A program made the position numbers and the translations under genes. Shown piece after piece: positions 7,452 through 14,503 of a DNA stretch of 36,789 bases; position 1 is the first letter of the stretch, and each line of letters begins with the position of its first letter. Where the stretch lies: positions 1-36,789 of the forward strand of contig NZ_JAALAA010000034.1 in assembly GCF_011045035.1 (NCBI RefSeq), read 5' to 3'. The DNA is from Nocardioides turkmenicus. Its GTDB lineage: Bacteria > Actinomycetota > Actinomycetes > Propionibacteriales > Nocardioidaceae. The notes under the pieces were generated by a model. It was not told the origin of the DNA. It worked only from the letters and a program-made list of their open reading frames with translations, and searched no databases.

Positions 7452-7513
7452 GGCCCGAGTTTTACATTTCAGCCAAGAACGCGGGGCGGATGCCGAATCT
7501 CGGGCGCCCGAAC

Positions 7514-7906
7514 CTAGTCGTCGCTGTCGGGCCAGACCCGGTCGATACCCCAGCCGACGATCGAGATGATGATGCCGCCGAGGACGGCAGCCCAGAAGCC
7601 GTCGACGTGGAAACCCACCCCGGTCGGGCCGAGGATCCACGCGGTCAGGCCGAGCATCGCCGCGTTGATCACCAGCAGGAACAGGCCCAGGGTGAGCAGG
7701 ATGAACGGGATCGAGAGGATCTTCAGGATCGGCTTCACGAACGCCGAGACGATGCCGAGCACGAGGGCGACGATCAGCAGCGGCAGCAGCTTCTGCTTGA
7801 CCTCCGCCATGCCGCTGGTGGGGCCGTCGAAGTAGATCCCGCCGACGAGCCAGGTCGCCACGGCCAGGGCGATGGCGTTGGTGATGAGCCAGGTCACGAT
7901 GCGCAT
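7514..7906 (-). CDS. Phage holin family (YvlD-type) membrane protein
   Basis: Small integral membrane protein of 130 residues with four hydrophobic helices: IVTWLITNAIALAVATWLV, LLIVALVLGIVSAFV, LGLFLLVINAAMLGLTAW and AVLGGIIISIVGWGIDRV. The conserved VKPILKILSIPFILLTLGLFLLVINA core identifies the family of four-helix proteins annotated as phage-holin-like/YvlD. They are chromosomal, not phage lysis genes, and some take part in envelope stress responses. The start is placed at the MRIVTW Met, because the preceding seven residues are not conserved-looking and a CAGACT element lies 8 bases upstream (possible leaderless start). The gene ends 62 bases upstream of the phosphatase gene in the same direction. 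Confidence 0.88.
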   Translation of the reverse strand: MRIVTWLITNAIALAVATWLVGGIYFDGPTSGMAEVKQKLLPLLIVALVLGIVSAFVKPILKILSIPFILLTLGLFLLVINAAMLGLTAWILGPTGVGFHVDGFWAAVLGGIIISIVGWGIDRVWPDSDD

Positions 7907-7972
7907 GTCATCGAGTCTGGCAGGCACGACACCCCGGCGTAAGAGGCGCGCGGCGCGGCGTGACGACCGAGG

Positions 7973-8644
7973 TCACCTCTCCAGCCGAAGGGCCTTGCAG
8001 ATGTCGTGGGCGGCGTCGGAGAGGTGCTTCTGCAGGAACCGCTCCGCGTCGTGGATGCGGTCGGCGTCGAGGAGCCGGACGAGGGCCGCGTGGTCCTCGG
8101 CCTGGTCATGGGCGTTACGACGGATGCGGTCGACCTGGGCGAGGGCGAGCTTGAGCTCGAGGACCAGGTGCTCCTGCATCGCGACCAGCCGTGGTGACCC
8201 GGTCAGCGCGACGAGCGAGAGGTGGAAGGCGAGGTGGCGCTCGTTGAGTTCGCGGTAGGACGCCTTCTCGGAGTGAACGGCGGTGATGTACGCATCGAGC
8301 GACTCGTGCACCTCGCGGCGGGACTCGGGGGAGGCGTTGAGCCAGTTGCGGACCCCGGCGCCCTCGAGCACCCACCGGGCGGCGCAGACGTCGCGGACCG
8401 AGGCGGCCTCGGGGGTGGCGACGGCGACGCCCTTGTTGGGGGCCCGGGTGGCGAGGCCCTCGGCGACCAGGATGGTCAGGGCCTCGCGGACGGTGGAGCG
8501 GCCGACGCCCAGCGACTCGGCGAGACCCTGCTCGCGCAGCGGGGTGCCCGACTCCACCTCGCCCTCGAACACCGCCCGGCGGAGCTCGTCGGCGACACGG
8601 TCGACCGTCGATGCGGGTTCGTCCAGGGTGAGCGACTCGAACAT
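7973..8644 (-). CDS. GntR family transcriptional regulator, FCD (FadR) subfamily
   Basis: DNA-binding repressor of 223 residues. The N-terminal winged helix (about 12-75) includes LREQGLAESLGVGRSTVREALTIL, the GntR signature helix. The C-terminal FCD ligand-binding domain (about 90-215) contains the metal/ligand His positions in ERHLAFHLSLV and the RFLQKHLSDAAHDI end. It is divergent from the dimethylargininase-like gene. The shared 136-base intergenic region carries a perfect palindrome of the FCD type (8713-8725), so it most likely controls that gene and perhaps itself. The inducer is unknown; a substrate or product of the neighbouring guanidino hydrolase is a reasonable guess. GACAAT 6 bases before its ATG suggests a leaderless message. 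Confidence 0.93.
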   Translation of the reverse strand: MFESLTLDEPASTVDRVADELRRAVFEGEVESGTPLREQGLAESLGVGRSTVREALTILVAEGLATRAPNKGVAVATPEAASVRDVCAARWVLEGAGVRNWLNASPESRREVHESLDAYITAVHSEKASYRELNERHLAFHLSLVALTGSPRLVAMQEHLVLELKLALAQVDRIRRNAHDQAEDHAALVRLLDADRIHDAERFLQKHLSDAAHDICKALRLER

Positions 8645-8712
8645 GGACCCATTGTCCTATCTGCGTCGGCTTCCGGTGATGACCGTTCGTGCTCTAACCT
8701 AACCGCAACGAG

Positions 8713-8725
8713 ATTGTCTGACAAT
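8713..8725. promoter_or_regulatory. GntR/FCD operator palindrome
   Basis: ATTGTCTGACAAT is a perfect 13-base palindrome (6-base arms around a T). It matches the TTGT-N-ACAA style recognised by FCD-type GntR proteins. It lies 55 bases before the hydrolase start and overlaps a possible -35 (TTGTCT, 8714-8719), so binding would block transcription of that gene. Confidence 0.7.
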
Positions 8726-8752
8726 CAGTCAATCAGGCAATCCGACGATCTG
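8721..8752 (+). repeat. Four tandem imperfect octamers next to the operator
   Basis: ACAATCAG, TCAATCAG, GCAATCCG and ACGATCTG follow each other without gaps, with consensus NCAATCNG. The first overlaps the right half of the palindrome at 8713-8725. The head-to-tail arrangement suggests either a slippage array or several protein contacts on one helix face pattern. Confidence 0.55.
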
Positions 8753-8780
8753 ACCTGGATCTGACCTGAGAGGGGTACGA

Positions 8781-9671
8781 GTGAGCACTTCGCTGGCCTG
8801 GGGCCGTCACTACCTGATGACCGAGCCGACGCACTACCGCATCGACTACGCCATCAACCCGTTCATGGACACCGAGATCCAGCCGGATCCGGCCCGTGCT
8901 CGCGCGCAGTGGGACACCCTCAAGGCGACCATCGAGGAGCTCGGCGGCCGCGTCGACGTCATCGCGCCGCGGGAGGACAGCCCCGACATGGTCTACGCGA
9001 TGAACCTCGGCTTCGCGGCCACGCTGGCCGACGGCCGCCGCCACGCGCTCCTCTCCCACATGCGCTTCCCCGAGCGCCGCAACGAGACCCGCTCCGCGGT
9101 CGAGTGGTTCGCCGCGAACGGGTGGAGCACGGCGTACGTCGGCAAGGACGGTGTCGGGCCGACCTTCGAGGCGGGCGACGTCTTCCCGTTCGCCGGCCAC
9201 CTGGTCGCCGGCACCGGTCCGCGCACCGACGAGATGGCGCTCAAGACCCTGGCGACCGAGATGGGCGTGCGGGTGATGAGCGTGCGGACGACGCACGCCG
9301 GGATGTACCACCTCGACCTGGCCTTCTGCCCGCTCGACGAGCGCCGGGCCATCGTCTGCCCGGACGCGCTCGCGCCGGAGTCGGCCGAGGCGCTCCTCGA
9401 CCTGGTCCCCGAGCCGCTGGTCATCACCGAGGAGGAGGCGCTCAGCACCTTCGCCGCCAACTCGATCGTCATCGGCCGCACCATCGTGATGCCGTCCTGC
9501 CCGGACCGCATCCGGCCGATCCTCGAGGGCTGGGGATTCACGATCCGGATCGTCGAGATGAGCGAGCTCCACCTCGGTGGCGGGTCGGTCCGCTGCGTCA
9601 CCAACCCGCTCGACATCGTGGTCGGCCGCGACGTCCCCGTGGTTTACGGCGGCGAGGTCATCCCCACCTAG
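8781..9671 (+). CDS. ddaH: Dimethylargininase-like guanidino hydrolase
   Basis: Enzyme of the guanidino-group-modifying superfamily, predicted to hydrolyse N-omega-methylated arginines to citrulline and a methylamine. The key catalytic residues are visible: H172 in TTHAGMYHLD and the nucleophile C272 in GGGSVRCVTNPLD. The substrate-contacting MVYAMNLGF and FEAGDVFPF segments are also conserved. Its 296 residues fit bacterial dimethylargininases. The start is GTG with GAGAGGGG about 8 bases upstream. Its stop codon TAG lies inside a TAGGAT element that probably serves the next gene. It is controlled in all likelihood by the divergent GntR/FCD repressor. Other members of the superfamily act on arginine, agmatine or creatinine-like substrates, so the exact substrate is an inference. 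Confidence 0.85.
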   Translation: MSTSLAWGRHYLMTEPTHYRIDYAINPFMDTEIQPDPARARAQWDTLKATIEELGGRVDVIAPREDSPDMVYAMNLGFAATLADGRRHALLSHMRFPERRNETRSAVEWFAANGWSTAYVGKDGVGPTFEAGDVFPFAGHLVAGTGPRTDEMALKTLATEMGVRVMSVRTTHAGMYHLDLAFCPLDERRAIVCPDALAPESAEALLDLVPEPLVITEEEALSTFAANSIVIGRTIVMPSCPDRIRPILEGWGFTIRIVEMSELHLGGGSVRCVTNPLDIVVGRDVPVVYGGEVIPT

Positions 9672-9674
9672 GAT
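9669..9674 (+). promoter_or_regulatory. TAGGAT -10 element overlapping the upstream stop codon
   Basis: TAGGAT starts with the TAG stop of the preceding gene and ends 8 bases before the next ATG (9683). No Shine-Dalgarno is present, so the aminotransferase may be translated from a leaderless transcript, as well as from read-through. TTTACG at 9644-9649 is a possible but weak -35. Confidence 0.45.
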
Positions 9675-9682
9675 CTCACGAT

Positions 9683-10762
9683 ATGAGCACCCCACAGCCC
9701 CGTCCCAGTGTCGCCGCTATGCCTGCGTACGTCGCGGGCAAGCCGCCGGTCGAGCGGCCTGGTCTGGTGACCTACAAGCTGTCCTCGAACGAGAACCCGT
9801 ACCCGCCGCTCGACGGGGTCGTGGAGATCGCCGCCGAGGCGGCCGGGCGGGTCAACCGCTATCCCGACGCGGGCAGCACCGAGCTCTACGACGCGCTCGC
9901 GAAGGCCTACGGCGTGCCGGCCGAGGAGCTCGCGCTCTCGACCGGTGCCGTGGCGCTGATCTTCCAGCTGGTCTCGGCCTACTGCGGTCCCGAGGACGAG
10001 GTCGTCTTCGCCTGGCGCAGCTTCGAGGCCTACCCGATCGCGGTCCTGGCCGCTGGGGCGACCGCGGTGAAGGTGCCGGTGACCGAGGGTGGACGTCACG
10101 ACCTCGACGCGATGGCGGCGGCCATCACCGAGCGTACGAAGGTCGTCTTCGTCTGCACCCCCAACAACCCCACCGGCACCTCGGTCACCCAGACCGAGCT
10201 CGACGCCTTCCTCGCGAAGGTGCCCGAGCACGTGCTGGTCGTGGTCGACGAGGCCTACGCCGAGTTCGTACGCATGGACGACGCGATCGACGGCATCGCC
10301 ACCTATCGCTCGAGGGCCAACGTGGTGGTGCTGCGTACGTTCTCCAAGGCCTACGGGCTCGCCGGCTTCCGGGTCGGCTACGCCTTCGCGCCCGCGCCGA
10401 TCGCCGCCACCCTGCGGGCGATGGCGCTGCCGTTCGGGGTCAACGTCGTCGCTCAGGCGGCCGGTGTCGCCTCGCTCGAGCGCCAGGCCGAGCTGCTGGC
10501 GCGGGTCGACGACCTGGTGACCGAGCGGACCCGCGTGGTCGAGGGCATCCGGGCCGCCGGCTGGGACATCCCCGACGCCCAGGGCAACTTCGTCTGGTTC
10601 GCCTTCGAGTCGGCCGAGCGCTGCGCCGAGTTCGCGGCCGCTGCCGACGAGGTCGGCCTGGTGGTCCGTCCCTACCCGCCCGAGGGCGTACGCGTCTCGA
10701 TCGGCGAGGCCGAGGCCAACACCCGCCTCATCGAGCTCGCCGGCTCGTTCCCGAAGGGCTGA
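9683..10762 (+). CDS. pat: Histidinol-phosphate/aromatic amino acid aminotransferase family protein
   Basis: Fold-type I PLP aminotransferase of 359 residues. The PLP lysine is in TFSKAYGLAGFRVGY, and the cofactor-binding CTPNNPTGT and VVDEAYAEF motifs are intact. The N-terminal pattern PSVAAMPAYVAGK...KLSSNENPY matches the actinobacterial Pat branch (aromatic amino acid aminotransferase) of the HisC family better than HisC of histidine operons, and no other his gene is nearby. The reaction would be transfer of an amino group between aromatic amino acids (or histidinol phosphate) and 2-oxoglutarate. It follows the guanidino hydrolase by 11 bases in the same direction but has its own -10-like element. 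A perfect hairpin lies 20 bases after the stop. The substrate is unproven. Confidence 0.88.
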   Translation: MSTPQPRPSVAAMPAYVAGKPPVERPGLVTYKLSSNENPYPPLDGVVEIAAEAAGRVNRYPDAGSTELYDALAKAYGVPAEELALSTGAVALIFQLVSAYCGPEDEVVFAWRSFEAYPIAVLAAGATAVKVPVTEGGRHDLDAMAAAITERTKVVFVCTPNNPTGTSVTQTELDAFLAKVPEHVLVVVDEAYAEFVRMDDAIDGIATYRSRANVVVLRTFSKAYGLAGFRVGYAFAPAPIAATLRAMALPFGVNVVAQAAGVASLERQAELLARVDDLVTERTRVVEGIRAAGWDIPDAQGNFVWFAFESAERCAEFAAAADEVGLVVRPYPPEGVRVSIGEAEANTRLIELAGSFPKG

Positions 10763-10782
10763 GGCCGGGCGCCAGCCACAGA

Positions 10783-10820
10783 GCAGAGGTCCAGCAGCAC
10801 GAACGCTGCTGGACCTCTGC
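10783..10820 (+). terminator. Terminator hairpin between convergent genes
   Basis: GCAGAGGTCCAGCAGC (10783-10798) pairs perfectly with 10805-10820 around an ACGAAC loop. It lies 20 bases after the aminotransferase stop and 26 bases from the end of the convergent repeat-protein gene, so it can end transcripts from both sides. Confidence 0.85.
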
Positions 10821-10846
10821 GGGTTGTCGGTGATGGTGTGTGCCGG

Positions 10847-11506
10847 TTACGGCACCGGGAGCTTCCCGAGGATCGAGCTCAGCAGGTCGGTCAGGATCGG
10901 ACCGACGACCGGGAGGCTGTTGACGATGCCCAGCAGGCTGTCCGTGACGCCGGGGAGCTCCGGCACGCCGGGCACGCCGGGAACGCCGGGCACGCCCGGG
11001 ACCTCGGGGACCGGAACGTCCGGGACCGGAACATCCGGGACGGGAACGTCCGGGACGGGAACGTCCGGCGCGGGTACGTCCGCAGCGGGCTTGTCCTGGG
11101 CCTGATCGCCCGGGACGGGGACGTCCGGAACCTCAGGCGTGTCCGGGACCTCAGGGGCGTCCGGCACCTCAGGGGCATCCGGGACATCCGGGGTCTCGGG
11201 GACCTCAGGGGCGTCCGGAACGTCCGGGGTCTCCGGGACCTCGGGAACGTCCGGCGTCTCCGGGACGTCCGGGGTCTCCGGAACCTCGGGGCTGTCCGGG
11301 ACGTCCGGAACCTCGGGGGTGTCCGGAACGTCCGGAACGGGATTGTCCGGAACCGGACAGTCGGGAGCAGGGCTGCCCGGGACCGGGGTCTCCGGGACCG
11401 GGCAGTCAGGGACTGGAGGTGGGATAGGGCTGGCCAGGGCCGGTGCGGTGACGGTGGCCAGTGCGAGTCCAGCGACGACAGCGGCGATTCGAGTCCGAGA
11501 ATTCAC
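10847..11506 (-). CDS. Secreted Pro-Val-Asp/Glu repeat protein
   Basis: Unrecognised exported protein of 219 residues. A signal peptide (about 1-25, IAAVVAGLALATVTAPALA) is followed by roughly 145 residues of tandem three-residue units, mostly PDV, PEV, PDT, PET and PVP, with two Cys residues near the start (PDCPVP twice). A Gly-Val-Pro stretch (PGVPGVPGVPGVPE) leads to a hydrophobic end (TDSLLGIVNSLPVVGPILTDLLSSILGKL). The repeat is acidic and should form an extended polyproline-like rod, so a wall-spanning stalk or surface display role is plausible but unproven. The GTG start is chosen for the AAAGGAGA site 5 bases before it and for the signal peptide. Codons within the repeat vary (gtc/gtt, gac/gat, ccg/cct), so the array is old or selected at protein level. 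Confidence 0.8.
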   Translation of the reverse strand: MNSRTRIAAVVAGLALATVTAPALASPIPPPVPDCPVPETPVPGSPAPDCPVPDNPVPDVPDTPEVPDVPDSPEVPETPDVPETPDVPEVPETPDVPDAPEVPETPDVPDAPEVPDAPEVPDTPEVPDVPVPGDQAQDKPAADVPAPDVPVPDVPVPDVPVPDVPVPEVPGVPGVPGVPGVPELPGVTDSLLGIVNSLPVVGPILTDLLSSILGKLPVP

Positions 11507-11545
11507 GAGATCTCCTTTGGTTTGCTGTGAGGTCGTGACGGATGA

Positions 11546-11575
11546 ATCCTGAAGCGATCGAAAGCATGAAGTCAA
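11546..11575 (-). promoter_or_regulatory. Candidate promoter of the repeat-protein gene
   Basis: On the minus strand TTGACT (complement of 11570-11575) and CAGGAT (complement of 11546-11551) are separated by 18 bases, about 40 bases upstream of the GTG. The surrounding DNA is clearly more AT-rich than the rest of the window. Confidence 0.45.
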
Positions 11576-11863
11576 GAACTTTCTCAAACTTATTGATTTC
11601 TATTCCTGCGTAAGAATTCGTGGCGTAAACTCATTCGATCGCCTTTTTGGACAGTGCCCCAAAGGAGTCCCGAAAGTGCGAGGGAAATCTGCATCGCTGC
11701 AGGTGACACCCCTTCTCCTGCCGCCACTTCACCGACGCATAAGCCGTCGCGATATCGGTTCCCAGCGCCGGATAGGAGGATGGACTTTTCGTCTAAACCC
11801 CAGGGGGTAATCGGAAGGGTTTCGTCGACCCGGTGTCGACGATTCAGTCGAAGTGAAATGTGT
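11576..11863. other. Non-coding, less GC-rich spacer
   Basis: The stretch between the repeat-protein promoter and 11863 contains no convincing gene on either strand. It is richer in A and T than its surroundings (for example 11576-11650). It holds an exact 8-base inverted repeat, TCGTCGAC at 11822-11829 and GTCGACGA at 11835-11842 around CCGGT, which could be an operator or a weak terminator. I looked for riboswitch-like signatures and could not assign one. Confidence 0.5.
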
Positions 11864-11998
11864 TTACCAGTCGCCGAATTCTGATCCCGTTGGATCGATC
11901 CCGTGGTAGATCACGTCCATTCCGGACAGGCCGTCGAGCCAGGCGACTCGGTCGTTCGTTACCGCTGTGCAACCTGGATCGGTCAGGCTTGGACCCAT
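11864..11998 (-). CDS. Possible 44-residue protein or gene fragment
   Basis: A minus-strand reading frame encodes a short peptide ending NDRVAWLDGLSGMDVIYHGIDPTGSEFGDW-like text (given here only in part: RVAWLDGLSGMDVIYHGID). It looks more protein-like than random high-GC antisense, and an inverted repeat (11822-11842) lies 21 bases after its stop. There is no Shine-Dalgarno, its ATG overlaps the ATG of the plus-strand remnant on the other strand, and I recognise no family. It may be a fragment or chance. Confidence 0.2.
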   Translation of the reverse strand: MGPSLTDPGCTAVTNDRVAWLDGLSGMDVIYHGIDPTGSEFGDW

Positions 11999-12041
11999 GT
12001 GGATCAAGGTTGCGCTCGAGCACCGGCGAGTGGTGCGGTGA
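11997..12041 (+). pseudogene. 14-codon remnant of a DUF2126 transglutaminase gene
   Basis: ATG at 11997 opens a frame reading MWIKVALEHRRVVR then TGA. Large actinobacterial transglutaminase/DUF2126 proteins, normally encoded immediately before the ATP-grasp/alpha-E gene, begin with M-x-I-K-V-A-L-E-H-R followed by an aromatic-rich strand. Here the frame ends after four more codons, and its TGA overlaps the GTG of the ATP-grasp gene as GTGA (12038-12041). This looks like an in-frame deletion of about a thousand codons that kept the first ten residues and the original stop/start junction. It may still act as a translation-coupling leader. The identification rests on my recollection of the family N-terminus. 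Confidence 0.6.
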
Positions 12042-14503
12042 CCGTCCTCCGCGAATACGCCGACGCCCTCCGCCTCCGCGACGCTCCCGACCAGCCCTAC
12101 GACGAGGTCGTCGGGCCCGACGGCACCCTGCGCCCGGCCTGGAAGCCGATGGCCGAGACCGCCGTCTCGATCACGCCGGCGACACTGAGCCGGATCAGCC
12201 ACGACGTCGAGCGGTTCCTCGCGGACGACGGGGTCACCTACCTCCGTCCCGGTGCGAAGCCCGAGTCGTGGCGGCTCGATCCGGTGCCGCTCGTCATCGA
12301 TCCCGCGCAGTGGCGCATTCTCGAGGTCGGCCTGGCCCAGCGCGCCGAGCTGCTCAACGCGGTCCTCGTCGACCTCTACGGGCCGCAGCGCCTCCTCCAG
12401 GACGGGATCGTCCCGGCCGCGGTGATCTTCGGCCATCAGGGCTTCCACCGCGTCACCGCCCGCGCCAGCAACCACGACCCGCGCCCGCTCGTCCTGGCCG
12501 CCGCCGACCTCGGCCGCACCCGCGACGGTGAGTGGCGCGTGCTCGCCGACCGCACCCAGGCACCGAGCGGCATCGGCTATGCGATGGAGAACCGCCGCGT
12601 CATCAGCCGCGTGCTCCCCGAGCTCCATCGCGACGCCGGGCTGCACCGGATGGAGCCCTACTTCGCGGCCCTGCGATCGGCCCTCCTCGAGTCGGCACCC
12701 GGCGATCAGGCCGACCCTCGGGTCGTCGTCCTGTCCCCGGGCACCCACTCGGAAACCGCCTACGACCAGGCATTTCTCGCCTCGACGCTCGGCTTCCCGC
12801 TGGTCCAGGGGGCCGACCTGACCGTACGCAACGGCGAGGTCCTCATGCGTGGCCACGGCGACCGCCTGGAGCGGGTCGACGTCATCCTGCGCCGCGTCGA
12901 CGCGACCTGGTCCGACCCGCTCGAGCTGCGTGGTGACAGCCAGCTCGGCGTGGCCGGCCTGATCGAGGCCGTACGCCGCGGCAACGTGCGCGTGGTCAAC
13001 GGGTTCGGTGCCGGCGTGCTCGAGAACCCCGGCCTCGTTCCCTACCTCCCCGCCGCCTGCGAGGCGCTGCTCGGGGAGCCGCTGCGGCTCGGCTCGATCG
13101 GCACCTGGTGGTGCGGCGACCCGGCCCAGCGTGCGGAGGTCGAGCGGCGGCTGGCCACCGACGACCTGGTGGTGCGGACGCTGGAGGGCACCATCGTCGC
13201 CGGCACCCCTGAGGAGCTGCGCGCCAGGATCGCCACCGACCCCTACCGCTATGTGGGTCAGGAGCAGATCACGCTCTCCCGGGCACCGACCTGGGTCGAG
13301 GGGCGCGGCGCGGTCGGCCGACCACTGACGCTGCGCACCTTCTCCCTGAGGTACGGCTCCGCCTACCGGCCGCTGGTCGGCGGCCTCGCCTCGATCCGAG
13401 CCGACGGGACCGGGCTACCGCCCTGCAGCAAGGACGTCTGGGTGCTCAAGGAGTCGCCGCAGGACGCCGACCAGGGCCTGGCCGACGTGCTCCCGATGAC
13501 CCATACCCGCTCGGTCACCGTGCTCGTCCCGCGCGCGCTCGAGGACATGTACTGGTCCGGTCGTTACGCGGAGCGCGCCGAGGACCTCATCCGGCTCATC
13601 CTGGCGACGCACGTGCTGGCGGAGGACTTCAGGACCAGGCCGCGTACGTCCGGAGGCGTCAGCCTCGAGGTCATGCTGAGCGCGCTCGACCGGCTGGCCG
13701 GCCGTGGCGACGCGGATGCCGATATCGACGCCGAGTTCCGGTCGATGCTCCTGGACGCCGACCGGCCGGGGTCGGCGGCGCAGTCGCTGGCCGGGATGCG
13801 CCAGGCCCTGACCGACGTACGTGACCAGCTCAGCCCCGACATGTGGCGGATCTTCTCCTCGACCGACCGTGCGGCCGAGGAGCTCCGGAGCAACCCGCAC
13901 TCGCTGCAGATCGCCGAGTCGGGAGCCGAGATGCTGCACGGCATCCTGGCGATGCAGGGGATCGTGGCGAGCATGATCCGCGACGAGGGCTACCACTCGA
14001 TCCGGCTGGGCCGTTTCCTGGAGCGAGCGATGCAGATCTGCCTCCTGCTCCGCGCGACCACGACGGTCCGCCGTGGCCTGGAGGTCGACCGCGCGGTCCT
14101 CAACGCGGTGCTCGTCTCCGCCGAGTCGGCGGTCACCCACCGCCGCCGCTACCGGGGCTACGTACGCACCGGGGGAGTGCTCGACCTGCTCATCATGGAC
14201 CGCGACAACCCCCGCTCCCTCGCCTTCTGCCTCGACGAGCTGCGGCTCCACCTCACCAAGCTCCCCGGCTCGACCGGCTCCTCCCGCCCCGAGCGGCTCC
14301 TCGACGACATCACGGACATGCTCGACCGCACCGAGGTCGCCGGCCTCGTCGCCATCGGCGGCGTCGGCCGCCCCAACCTGGAGTCCTTCCTCGACCAGGT
14401 CCACGCCCAGCTCGTCCGCCTCGCCGACGCCATGAGCGACGTCCACTTCGCGACCGGCCCGGCACCCCAGCTCCTCAACGTTCTCTCGGCGGTCCGCGGA
14501 TGA
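12038..14503 (+). CDS. Circularly permuted ATP-grasp protein fused to an alpha-E domain
   Basis: Predicted peptide-bond-forming ligase of 821 residues. The N-terminal part (about 20-480) is the circularly permuted ATP-grasp domain, with YEVV-type start text, SGIGYAMENRRVISRVLPE, VVLSPGTHSETAYDQAFLA and RRVDATWSDPLEL as recognisable segments. The C-terminal part (about 495-815) is the helical alpha-E domain, starting ALEDMYWSGRYAERAEDLIRL. The two are separate genes in many bacteria and fused here. The family was predicted by comparative genomics to ligate amino acids or peptides together with transglutaminase-like and peptidase partners; no product is known. The GTG at 12038 is chosen because it overlaps the preceding TGA and because upstream in-frame residues are not protein-like. 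Its stop overlaps the transglutaminase gene as ATGA. Confidence 0.9.
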   Translation: MTVLREYADALRLRDAPDQPYDEVVGPDGTLRPAWKPMAETAVSITPATLSRISHDVERFLADDGVTYLRPGAKPESWRLDPVPLVIDPAQWRILEVGLAQRAELLNAVLVDLYGPQRLLQDGIVPAAVIFGHQGFHRVTARASNHDPRPLVLAAADLGRTRDGEWRVLADRTQAPSGIGYAMENRRVISRVLPELHRDAGLHRMEPYFAALRSALLESAPGDQADPRVVVLSPGTHSETAYDQAFLASTLGFPLVQGADLTVRNGEVLMRGHGDRLERVDVILRRVDATWSDPLELRGDSQLGVAGLIEAVRRGNVRVVNGFGAGVLENPGLVPYLPAACEALLGEPLRLGSIGTWWCGDPAQRAEVERRLATDDLVVRTLEGTIVAGTPEELRARIATDPYRYVGQEQITLSRAPTWVEGRGAVGRPLTLRTFSLRYGSAYRPLVGGLASIRADGTGLPPCSKDVWVLKESPQDADQGLADVLPMTHTRSVTVLVPRALEDMYWSGRYAERAEDLIRLILATHVLAEDFRTRPRTSGGVSLEVMLSALDRLAGRGDADADIDAEFRSMLLDADRPGSAAQSLAGMRQALTDVRDQLSPDMWRIFSSTDRAAEELRSNPHSLQIAESGAEMLHGILAMQGIVASMIRDEGYHSIRLGRFLERAMQICLLLRATTTVRRGLEVDRAVLNAVLVSAESAVTHRRRYRGYVRTGGVLDLLIMDRDNPRSLAFCLDELRLHLTKLPGSTGSSRPERLLDDITDMLDRTEVAGLVAIGGVGRPNLESFLDQVHAQLVRLADAMSDVHFATGPAPQLLNVLSAVRG

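Noticed and set aside
7514..7906. Evidence of a prophage from the phage-holin family protein.
   Set aside because: The family is common on actinobacterial chromosomes, and no lysin, capsid, integrase or attachment repeat is nearby.
10926..11420. The regularly repeated DNA considered as a CRISPR array.
   Set aside because: Units are 9 to 15 bases without unique spacers and translate as a protein repeat.
10891..11552. Long open frames on both strands across the Pro-Val repeat (Gly-Thr-Ser and Arg-Asn-Val repeats in other frames).
   Set aside because: They are by-products of a triplet repeat in GC-rich DNA; only the minus frame with signal peptide and AAAGGAGA site is supported.
11903..12037. 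An N-terminal extension of the ATP-grasp protein beginning at the ATG of 11903.
   Set aside because: The 45 extra residues are not like the family and run through the non-coding spacer; the GTG at 12038 forms a typical 4-base overlap.
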